Positions 7,454 to 13,780 of a stretch of 13,780 bases of DNA are shown one piece after another. The position numbers were made by a program, and so were the translations under genes. Below the pieces are notes generated by a model. The model saw nothing but the letters and a program-made list of their open reading frames with translations. It did no database searches and had not been told where the DNA came from. Within the stretch, counting starts at the first letter, position 1, and each line of letters begins with the position of its first letter. This DNA is from Candidatus Hodarchaeota archaeon (GTDB lineage Archaea > Asgardarchaeota > Heimdallarchaeia > Hodarchaeales > YT1-057): contig JAEOTI010000551.1 of NCBI GenBank assembly GCA_016839955.1, positions 1 to 13,780 on the forward strand, read 5' to 3'.

Positions 7454-10400
7454 TTATGATGTTAATTCTATTAGGTGAGAAAAATATTTATCCTTGGAAA
7501 ACTTATCGAATAATTTAACTAACTGGGAAACACTAATTTCCGTTTTGCCGAGAGAAAGGGCTTGATTTCTAAACTCTTTCAAGAACTGGGAAAGATCTAT
7601 ACGAAGATCTACGTCTGGACCAGGCCCTGATGGCCGAAGAAATTCTATTAATTGAGGAATTATTATAGGTAATAATTCTACTAATTGCCGCGAATCATCT
7701 TTGGTAATTTTTTTATTTATCAAAATACTTTCGCAGGTCTCAGTGAAATTCTTGAACTTATCATTTTTGATTGACACATCCTCGCTAAGTTCTCCTGCAT
7801 TATCAATAATTAATTTCAGATATTGGGCTAATACTCCATATGTCTGGTTTTTTAGTTTTGTCATCTCATCTAATTCAGACTTTTCTCCAGAGACTAGGTT
7901 TTCAAGAGGTATCGTGCATTTCGAGCATACAAAAGGCGTAATTTCGATTCTTCCAGTCAGAGGAGGATCAATTTTAATTTCACAAATACTCTGATTTAAT
8001 TCGAGATGCTTCTTAATCAAACTCTTAGGGGTAATAATCCCAGGTAAGGGGTGATTCTTTACCGCTAAAATAATATTCCAACTCGAATGATCTGTTATAT
8101 CAGCGATGATCTTTTGTTTTTCGCTATTGATCTTATTATGGACATCTGCATAAATAATAATTGCTTTTCGTAATGTTTCTTCAATTTCAAATCGGATTTC
8201 ATCTTTAATCTGTTTAGATTTTATCCAGTTAAGTGGCTTAATCAATGAAGTTTGGATCTCTTCGTTGCTATTAATCATTTCATTCCTTATTTTTTCATTT
8301 GTACAATAATTTATTGAATTTTCAATGAAGGATTTGGTAACATTATTCTTAAACTTTGAAACAACATCATGAAGAAAGTCCTTTGATTCAATAATCCCTT
8401 TAACATTCTCTATCTTTTCCGCAATCTTCCAAAATTCTTTAGTCTTCTCTTCCTCTGTTAATTCAACCCCGCATATAGAAATTAAGGCGGTAAAACCATC
8501 GACATGATCCTTGATTTTAATAGACGAATCTATTGTCTTCAATATCCCTGTAATATCTTCCAGTTCTCTTTTATCTTCTTCATCAATGTCTTCTGCTGAA
8601 ATATTCATCATAAAATTTATATTTGAATTCCATATGATTAAGGATTTGCTTAAATCCTTAGTTAGATCTCTCCAAGCTTTATTTTGCTCATCAGGTCCGA
8701 ATCTTGTATCAATAATTGAACCTGATTCTAATAATAAATTGGATATTTGATTAATTAAGATTCGTTCATTTGGAGTTGGATTCCATACGTTTTTCTTTTC
8801 GTAACCACTGTCTTTATGTTTTGTTATCTCTTTAGCTAAATCGCTTTTTTTGGCTTTTTCAAATTTTGCAGCTTTGGCGTGAATTCTAAACTTCCCCAAT
8901 TTTAAGGCAGATATGATAAGTATTTCAATTAAATGGATTGAAAGCCCGAATGGTGGGTCATTTAGAGTTTTATAAAGTTTTGAAAACGGTGTTTCAAGAC
9001 TTTGATCATCTACCCAATTACAAATTTCATTCCATATTTCTGGGACATCTGATCCAGAAAGACTCGGATCAACAAAAAACGCTTCATCCTCTTTTATTTC
9101 CACTAGTTTCAAGGCCCTCATAGTGTTGTCCAAATGCTTTTTTAGTTCCCCATCCATACTATCATCAAAAGGAACTTTACCATGCTCGATAAAGTTATCA
9201 ATGATTTTATTTGATGCCCCTCTATTCCTAATGTCTGACATATCCCAAGGAAATTGAGGAAAACGGTTTTCAAGAAATTTCTTAAAAAGACCTTTAAAGT
9301 CAGTTGATTGAATCTCTGGATATTGAGGTTCTGAAAATTCCTCAGAAAAAAATTGAAATGTTTCTGGGTGTAAGAAATGATCAATAATATTAGAAATTTC
9401 AACTTGAAGCTGATTCCACCAACCCTCAATAATTGGGCGGTACTCTAGAAAATCAGATCGATTTTTAAGAGAATCTAGGGCTTTACTCTGGGCTATATTC
9501 TCCCTATCAAGAAATCTCAAGTGTTGAGGTATGGCAACAATGTTTTTACCAACAGCAAGAGATTTGGCAACTTCATTAAATTTCTGCGCATCGTAGTTTA
9601 CTGTAAATTCAGGAATGATATATGTAACAACAGCATCAACACCCCTAGGTTGGCCTGCAACGAATTTCTTCATCATATCGGGAGACTCAATAACTGTCCA
9701 TCGAATTTTAGCAGTTCGAGGGACGTTCATTATGATTTCTTCTGTGGTTTGAATATCTATTAATTCCTCCATTAAAACCTTGTATGGATCAATTGTTTCT
9801 TTAATTTCGTCAAGTTTTTTCTCAATCTCCTCTCTTGGAACAATTTGCTTTTCAATGCCACACCCTCCAGCTTGTACGTCAAAATAAACTTGGCTAGATG
9901 CCCTGGTAAGGAATTCAAAAACGTTATTAATATCCTCTTCCGTTTCCATCAAGCAATGAGCCATTACTGCTGAACTAGTTGGATAAGGAAATGCTCCTTT
10001 CGATCTTTCAATAATGGCCAATGATTTGACAACCTTGTCTTTAAGTTTTTGATTTTTAGGGTACTGAATTACTAAAAGACGATCAATGATTTGGTGAGCG
10101 GATTCGGTTATTAATCCTGAGGATTCACTTTCCAGAAAAAAATCATAAACACTGCTTAACATGGCTAGATTTAATCGGTCATTGATCAAAACTTGTTGAT
10201 TTTTCATAGTTTGAAATGTATTTCGAATGTACGTACTAGATGTTCTTTCTTGCTGCATTAATCCCGATATGTTGGGAATGGTTTTGATTACTGAGCTATG
10301 AAATGGAAAAAGATCGAGTTGATCGACTTTCATATGCTGTTTTCTTAGATCTTTATTTAATGGAAGTAATAATTCAATAATCTTTAGATCATTCTTAAAT

Positions 10401-11470
10401 TCCTCAAATTTTGGTCCACGATTAAAGAGTGATTTAGCTATTTCTGAAAAATCGGTTCCTAATATATTGGGCAGGTTGTTAAATCTGGCACTAACTCTCT
10501 CCATCTCTTTTTCGGAGCCAAATTTTTCTTTAAATATATCTAGCGCTGAGTGTTGGGACACTACCATGCTAATAATTTGAGAAGCGTTTACTTGCTCAGC
10601 AAAGGTTTGTAACTTGATTAAGTCAGAATTAAACCTTCCAAAATCACTAGCTACCTTTAAATAGGCTGTTAATTCGTCTATCAAAAAAACAACTCCATCA
10701 AATCCTCCCTCTATACCTTTTTCTTCTAATTCTGGAATAATTTTTTCTAAATGTAACTCTTGATATAAATTAGCACTTAATCCAGTAATTTCAGTGAAAG
10801 TCTTATTAAATATAGTTAGGGCCGAATACTTTTGATTTTCGAGGTTCTTAATAAGTTTCTGGACTGTTAGACCTTGAGTTTGAAGTGATTCTTCCCAAGC
10901 TTCAGCAATAGCCTTTTTTTCCCTCAGTATTTTTTCTAAAGTGAATCTAGCTTGTCCATATATTGTTTGAAATGTTGTTAGCTCATTCATTTCGTTTTTA
11001 AGTGTCTTCTCGATTTCTCTGACGACATTTGTGGTTAAATCTGTTTCAGTCCAATGATGTAAAGGTAAAATAATAATTAAATACTTCTTATCAGCCAATA
11101 ATTTTATTTGGTCTATGATGAAAGGATAGCTTGCGAATCGTTTCTCCAATCTCAATAAATCATCTTTATCGGTTAATGATTTTATAATTTCATATAGGAA
11201 CAAGAGAAAGTAAGATTTTCCCTTTCCCATTGATGCCGTCAACATACTTGATCTAGCGCTAAATATCGGCCGACCTTCAAGAAATCGAGACGATGGCGTT
11301 CCACTGAAGGTACCAAGAACATCACAATAGAGATTAGCCAATTCTTCAGTAATCACATAATTAGCCCGAAGTTTCTGGACTTTCTCTTTTTTCTGCACCC
11401 ATCTAAGGTCTATAACTGGGTCAAATTCTTTGAGTTTCATAACATCTTGAATTTGAAGAGGTTCTTTCAT
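7454..11470 (-). CDS. brxC: BrxC/PglY-type large BREX ATPase
   Basis: 1338 aa, matching the 1100-1350 aa BrxC/PglY family. The N-terminal P-loop NTPase domain has a Walker A of form AxxxxGKS (ASMGKGKS, 79-86), with Ala in place of the usual first Gly, then an HHWTETDLTTNV segment (138-149), Walker B GVVFLIDEL (259-267) and a sensor-like SMVVSQHSALDIF strand (301-313). The rest is long and helical, with charged stretches. One CxxC pair (VCSKC, about 1182-1186) lies near the C-terminus, where PglY-like proteins often carry a zinc-type element; no second pair is obvious. BrxC/PglY is the large ATPase of BREX and is thought to assemble with PglZ and the modification subunit on DNA. The ATG at 11470 is well supported: GGAGAG sits 6 nt upstream in the 17-nt gap after the small ATPase gene. 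The choice between the names BrxC and PglY is uncertain. Confidence 0.85.
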   Translation of the reverse strand: MKEPLQIQDVMKLKEFDPVIDLRWVQKKEKVQKLRANYVITEELANLYCDVLGTFSGTPSSRFLEGRPIFSARSSMLTASMGKGKSYFLLFLYEIIKSLTDKDDLLRLEKRFASYPFIIDQIKLLADKKYLIIILPLHHWTETDLTTNVVREIEKTLKNEMNELTTFQTIYGQARFTLEKILREKKAIAEAWEESLQTQGLTVQKLIKNLENQKYSALTIFNKTFTEITGLSANLYQELHLEKIIPELEEKGIEGGFDGVVFLIDELTAYLKVASDFGRFNSDLIKLQTFAEQVNASQIISMVVSQHSALDIFKEKFGSEKEMERVSARFNNLPNILGTDFSEIAKSLFNRGPKFEEFKNDLKIIELLLPLNKDLRKQHMKVDQLDLFPFHSSVIKTIPNISGLMQQERTSSTYIRNTFQTMKNQQVLINDRLNLAMLSSVYDFFLESESSGLITESAHQIIDRLLVIQYPKNQKLKDKVVKSLAIIERSKGAFPYPTSSAVMAHCLMETEEDINNVFEFLTRASSQVYFDVQAGGCGIEKQIVPREEIEKKLDEIKETIDPYKVLMEELIDIQTTEEIIMNVPRTAKIRWTVIESPDMMKKFVAGQPRGVDAVVTYIIPEFTVNYDAQKFNEVAKSLAVGKNIVAIPQHLRFLDRENIAQSKALDSLKNRSDFLEYRPIIEGWWNQLQVEISNIIDHFLHPETFQFFSEEFSEPQYPEIQSTDFKGLFKKFLENRFPQFPWDMSDIRNRGASNKIIDNFIEHGKVPFDDSMDGELKKHLDNTMRALKLVEIKEDEAFFVDPSLSGSDVPEIWNEICNWVDDQSLETPFSKLYKTLNDPPFGLSIHLIEILIISALKLGKFRIHAKAAKFEKAKKSDLAKEITKHKDSGYEKKNVWNPTPNERILINQISNLLLESGSIIDTRFGPDEQNKAWRDLTKDLSKSLIIWNSNINFMMNISAEDIDEEDKRELEDITGILKTIDSSIKIKDHVDGFTALISICGVELTEEEKTKEFWKIAEKIENVKGIIESKDFLHDVVSKFKNNVTKSFIENSINYCTNEKIRNEMINSNEEIQTSLIKPLNWIKSKQIKDEIRFEIEETLRKAIIIYADVHNKINSEKQKIIADITDHSSWNIILAVKNHPLPGIITPKSLIKKHLELNQSICEIKIDPPLTGRIEITPFVCSKCTIPLENLVSGEKSELDEMTKLKNQTYGVLAQYLKLIIDNAGELSEDVSIKNDKFKNFTETCESILINKKITKDDSRQLVELLPIIIPQLIEFLRPSGPGPDVDLRIDLSQFLKEFRNQALSLGKTEISVSQLVKLFDKFSKDKYFSHLIELTS

Positions 11471-11476
11471 AATTAT

Positions 11477-11482
11477 CTCTCC
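11477..11482 (-). promoter_or_regulatory. Ribosome binding site of brxC
   Basis: GGAGAG on the - strand, 6 nt before the ATG of the large ATPase. It is the clearest Shine-Dalgarno-type element in the operon and fixes the start of that gene. Confidence 0.7.
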
Positions 11483-11487
11483 ATAAT

Positions 11488-12105
11488 TTAGGATAAATCA
11501 TATTTACTATATAATACCCACGCATTTGTATTAGGATCAACGGAGAGTGGTGGTAACATGTTTTTTGCTTTGGCAATATGTTTAAGGTCATTTAAAGTGA
11601 AATCAAGGATAAATAATCTACCATTTGGCCAGTTTTGAGACAAAAATCTCAGGGTTGGAAACCTAGGTACATCTTTAGCTAATTTTAAAGAAGTGATCTT
11701 TATTATGAGAAATATAGGATTTTCAGGAATATCCCTTGACAATGAAGTGAACACTCCACTTAACTGTTGATTATCCATCAATTGAGAAACAGAAGCATCA
11801 AGGCCATCAATAATAATCGATTTCTCATCGGAATCCTCGAAATTTCGAATATAATCAATAAATCCTTGAGGACGTACAATTTGTTCGTTTAAATCTTTTT
11901 CTGGCGTGAAAACATATTTAAATTTTCTCTTCTGACAAAATTCTTTCGCGAAGAAAGTTTTACCTACTCCTGTTGCACCACAGATAAAAAACATGGATCG
12001 AGGAAAAGGATTGAATTCAAGGATCTCATCAATTTTTTTCTCAAGAAATTTTTGAGAAAGTGTCAATTCTTCTATCATTATTTGTTCCCAATCAAATTCA
12101 TTCAC
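11488..12105 (-). CDS. Small P-loop ATPase, BrxF-like
   Basis: 205 aa. It has a Walker A GATGVGKT (43-50) and a Walker B-like strand SIIIDGLDA (96-104), with a third strand IFLIIKIT (131-138) and a LFILDF strand (164-169). It is a minimal ATPase without an obvious lid or DNA-binding appendage. BREX type 3 loci begin with a small P-loop protein, BrxF, directly upstream of brxC; this gene has the same place and roughly similar size (BrxF is somewhat shorter, near 150 aa). That makes BrxF-like the best guess, but no BrxF-specific motif was recognised. Alternatives are a BrxD-like or ORC/STAND-type helper ATPase. The start is GTG at 12103-12105, overlapping the upstream gene by 8 nt, so translation is probably coupled; an in-frame ATG at residue 10 is a weaker alternative. 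It likely works with the large ATPase encoded next. Confidence 0.7.
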   Translation of the reverse strand: MNEFDWEQIMIEELTLSQKFLEKKIDEILEFNPFPRSMFFICGATGVGKTFFAKEFCQKRKFKYVFTPEKDLNEQIVRPQGFIDYIRNFEDSDEKSIIIDGLDASVSQLMDNQQLSGVFTSLSRDIPENPIFLIIKITSLKLAKDVPRFPTLRFLSQNWPNGRLFILDFTLNDLKHIAKAKNMLPPLSVDPNTNAWVLYSKYDLS

Positions 12106-12901
12106 GTAGGAATTTTAAGGGGCGACCGATAAATTCTGGATTTATCGCATATTGGTCCAATCCACCACATTTTTCGTGTTTTAAAATAGACAACTCTTCC
12201 ATTTCCACGATTAATTCCAAAATTTGGTTGAAAGTTATCATAAATATCGCTCCAAGAAATCCAGAGTCTTGAAAATTGCGAGTTGGAAGATTTGGTAGGG
12301 ATTTTTCTCTGATATAATTTATTAAGACATAGACCGCGGTTGGAAGTTTTGGCCTATATGGTCTTAATCTTAATCTATTTCCATTCTTTCTGAAAATTCT
12401 CAGAGAGCCAAATGCGGCTTTATCGTAAAGAGTGGCTAATAAACGGGAATGTTCCTTTGCATCCTTTCCTAGGTTCCATTTACTACCTGCTATTGATTGT
12501 AAATCACTAATGTTTACATCATATGGGGATTTCTTTCTTTTATGTAGAAGATAGACATCAAAAAGCCATCTAAAGTACGCGTTATTCCGTGTTAACTCGT
12601 AATAGCAGATTTCCTTTCCGATTATCTTTTGTGAACCCTTCAAATTCACATAAATCTTTCCGGAATCTGTTAAAGTTATCTCCCCCCTTTTTTCTATTTT
12701 TATCAAATTTATGAAGCGTAATTGCTTAATCAGTTCCTCAATTTTCGGGATTCCAGGACGATTTATTAACTCTTTTGCTAATTCATGCTTTGTCTTAGAC
12801 TCATCCTCTAATAGAGAGGTAATTTCGTCAAGTTCTTCAAACTTGAAAGCGAATCCATATCCTGGATCCATCTCTATGATTTTTTTCAGATGAAAATCCA
12901 A
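12098..12901 (-). CDS. Winged-helix protein, first gene of the BREX operon
   Basis: 267 aa from a TTG at 12899-12901; an ATG at residue 11 (12869-12871) would give 257 aa and is equally possible. Residues about 35-90 read as a winged helix: HELAKELIN, then IEELIKQLRFINLIKI, then a hairpin EKRGEITLTDSGKIYV. The middle (about 100-200) is rich in Arg, Lys and aromatics (NNAYFRWLFDVYLL; RLRLRPYRPKLP), and the C-terminal part again has a helical segment followed by SILKHEKCGG, which may be a second wing. No named BREX family was recognised. By position it could be the operon's autoregulator, comparable in role though not in visible sequence to BrxR, or a DNA-recognition/structural subunit comparable to BrxA or BrxE. 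It overlaps the small ATPase gene by 8 nt, so it is part of the operon rather than a separately transcribed regulator. Confidence 0.7.
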   Translation of the reverse strand: MDFHLKKIIEMDPGYGFAFKFEELDEITSLLEDESKTKHELAKELINRPGIPKIEELIKQLRFINLIKIEKRGEITLTDSGKIYVNLKGSQKIIGKEICYYELTRNNAYFRWLFDVYLLHKRKKSPYDVNISDLQSIAGSKWNLGKDAKEHSRLLATLYDKAAFGSLRIFRKNGNRLRLRPYRPKLPTAVYVLINYIREKSLPNLPTRNFQDSGFLGAIFMITFNQILELIVEMEELSILKHEKCGGLDQYAINPEFIGRPLKFLRE

Positions 12902-12939
12902 CCAACTTCTACATGATTTCTACACTTGAATGTCATTAA

Positions 12940-12960
12940 CTTAAAAGTTTTCTATTTCGC
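12940..12960 (-). promoter_or_regulatory. Probable BRE/TATA promoter of the BREX operon
   Basis: Read on the - strand, a purine-rich GAAATAGAAAA (BRE-like) precedes CTTTTAAG (12947-12940), an archaeal TATA-like box. A start site about 25 nt downstream would fall near 12918, leaving a leader of about 17 nt before the TTG or about 47 nt before the ATG of the first gene. It is the best promoter candidate upstream of the operon; AT-rich DNA makes chance matches common. Confidence 0.45.
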
Positions 12961-12996
12961 TGATTATGTAAATGCCATCTAGGAGTGTTAATAGAT

Positions 12997-13003
12997 AAAA
13001 AAA
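12997..13003 (-). terminator. Oligo-T run downstream of the - strand gene remnant
   Basis: Seven T on the - strand, about 60 nt past the stop of the fragment at 13065-13253. It is preceded by a weak four-base-pair stem (CTTA/TAAG). It would suit archaeal oligo-T termination and insulate the BREX promoter from leftward read-through. Confidence 0.3.
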
Positions 13004-13064
13004 TTTCTTAGTTAATTAAGTTAAAGGTTTTATATCGATAAAAGTGGATTCCTGTAATGAATTA

Positions 13065-13253
13065 TCATGGTAATTGTTTAATCTCTTCCTTAATGACTTT
13101 GTTTAAAGGCAACAAGTAATTATGTTGTAGGGAGGGCTGTTGTAAACATTCAATAATTATATTTGCTAGTTTCTCTCCCGTTAAGTTGCTTATATCTTTG
13201 AAGTGGGTTATTTTTTCCCACAGTTTCCTCCAATTGATATTGAAGAATAAGAA
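13065..13253 (-). pseudogene. Probable 3' remnant of a gene
   Basis: 62 open codons ending in TGA, with no ATG or GTG and only a late TTG, and a TGA directly upstream. The translation looks protein-like (NINWRKLWEKITHF; NLTGEKLANIIIECL; LNKVIKEEIKQLP), with amphipathic helices and a composition like the neighbouring real genes. It reads as the C-terminal end of a protein whose front has been lost. The family was not recognised. Chance cannot be excluded at this length in AT-rich DNA, although the oligo-T run downstream supports a former transcript end. Confidence 0.4.
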
Positions 13254-13350
13254 TCAACAGGATCTAACGGCAACAACGGCGATACTCGTGAATCAATTGC
13301 GCGAATCCAAGTTTCTCCAGTAATTCACATAAAATCTCAACCGCTTGGAA

Positions 13351-13646
13351 ATGTTTGGCTTCCTGTTCGTTCCAGAGGGACGAGACGACGAAGTATGGAA
13401 TCAACAAATCGAGCAAGAAGAAGCTGAAGTACGTCGACACATGAAACATTGGCTCCCTCTCATCGGAAAAATTTGATAGCGAATGCTGTTACCCCTTCTT
13501 ATCCTAGAGATATTAAAGAGAGAAAAAAATCACGTGATTTTATACTCGAATAAGCAGCAAAGTATCATGAATCTATTGATGCAGATATAGAAGAGGATGA
13601 CAGTATATTTCAATTATCTTTATCAATAATCTTAGGAAGTCAATGA
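13351..13646 (+). pseudogene. Possible decayed + strand reading frame
   Basis: A 41-codon frame from the ATG at 13351 (FVPEGRDDEVWNQQ; EAEVRRHMKHWLPLIGKI) ends at 13476. The next frame is open from 13470 and reads NLIANAVTPSYPRDIKERKK, hits TAA at 13551, then resumes AAKYHESIDADIEEDD and ends at 13646. One frameshift and one stop would join the pieces into one protein-like product. The first part lies in the patch of higher G+C. No family was recognised; this may be chance, and the opposite strand of the first part also has a 61-codon frame. Confidence 0.25.
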
Positions 13647-13733
13647 AACTAGGAATATTATTATAATCTATTTGGGTTCTGAAAAATTGTTTTCAGATTA
13701 CCAGAGTACCATTGATTTTGGTAGGTGACTTAA

Positions 13734-13754
13734 TTAATTCCGATCTGGAATTAA
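13734..13754. repeat. Perfect 8-bp inverted repeat with 5-nt loop
   Basis: TTAATTCC, loop GATCT, then GGAATTAA. It lies just before a possible ATG at 13760 that stays open to the window edge (seven codons). It could be an operator, a hairpin in a leader, or chance; nothing else is known from this window. Confidence 0.4.
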
Positions 13755-13780
13755 GAAGAATGGTGATTTTGCCTATGGGA

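Larger units (their letters stand above)
12902..13780. other. Gene-poor region right of the BREX operon
   Basis: About 880 bases with no intact gene. From left to right they hold the BREX promoter candidate, an oligo-T run on the - strand, a 62-codon open fragment on the - strand, a patch of about 45% G+C (13261-13480, hand count) with no long frame, a broken + strand frame, and an 8-bp hairpin near the edge. No tRNA, rRNA or CRISPR repeat was seen. The mix of fragments suggests an eroded junction next to the defence locus. Confidence 0.6.

Noticed and set aside
13264..13449. 61-codon - strand frame as a membrane microprotein
   Set aside because: It sits in the higher-G+C patch where several frames are open on both strands, has no ribosome site, and ends in a run of Arg/Cys unlike the neighbours.
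12902..13780. CRISPR array, tRNA or attachment site beside the defence operon
   Set aside because: No regularly spaced repeats, cloverleaf-like segment or duplicated tRNA end was found on reading both strands.

Overview
The window is AT-rich DNA (roughly one third G+C by eye), with dense coding, AGA/AGG/ATA-rich codons, and TTG and GTG starts alongside ATG. A protein at the left edge ends in a TFIIB/TFB-type cyclin-like core, and the main operon is preceded by a BRE/TATA-like element. Together these point to an archaeon. An Asgard or similar AT-rich lineage is a guess; the sequence does not decide it.

Bases 1-3181 (+ strand) hold two genes overlapping by 8 nt. The first is open at the left edge. 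It fuses three modules: the end of a xylose-isomerase/AP-endonuclease-2-like TIM barrel, a class I SAM methyltransferase, and a two-repeat TFB core without a visible zinc ribbon. The second is a class V aminotransferase of the cysteine-desulfurase type. It keeps the catalytic-loop cysteine, but the lysine that should hold PLP is threonine, and two further active-site positions are changed.

Bases 3242-12901 (- strand) are one compact operon, read right to left: a winged-helix protein, a small P-loop ATPase, a large BrxC/PglY-type ATPase, PglZ, and a short BrxL. Gaps are 22 nt or less and the first pair overlaps by 8 nt. This is a BREX-family anti-phage locus. The core BrxC-PglZ-BrxL matches the type 4 layout, but the type 4 PAPS-reductase-like gene (brxP) is absent from the window, as is any PglX DNA methylase or BREX helicase. 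In the upstream positions sit the winged-helix gene and a BrxF-like P-loop gene. This hybrid, apparently modifier-less arrangement is the best candidate for an undescribed system.

The + strand pair converges on the BREX operon across a 60-nt gap containing terminator-like signals. Whether the two modules work together cannot be settled from sequence; a sulfur or methyl modification link is only a hypothesis.

Bases 12902-13780 contain no intact gene. They hold the probable BREX promoter, a gene remnant on the - strand followed by an oligo-T run, a patch of higher G+C with broken frames, and a perfect hairpin near the right edge. This looks like an eroded junction.
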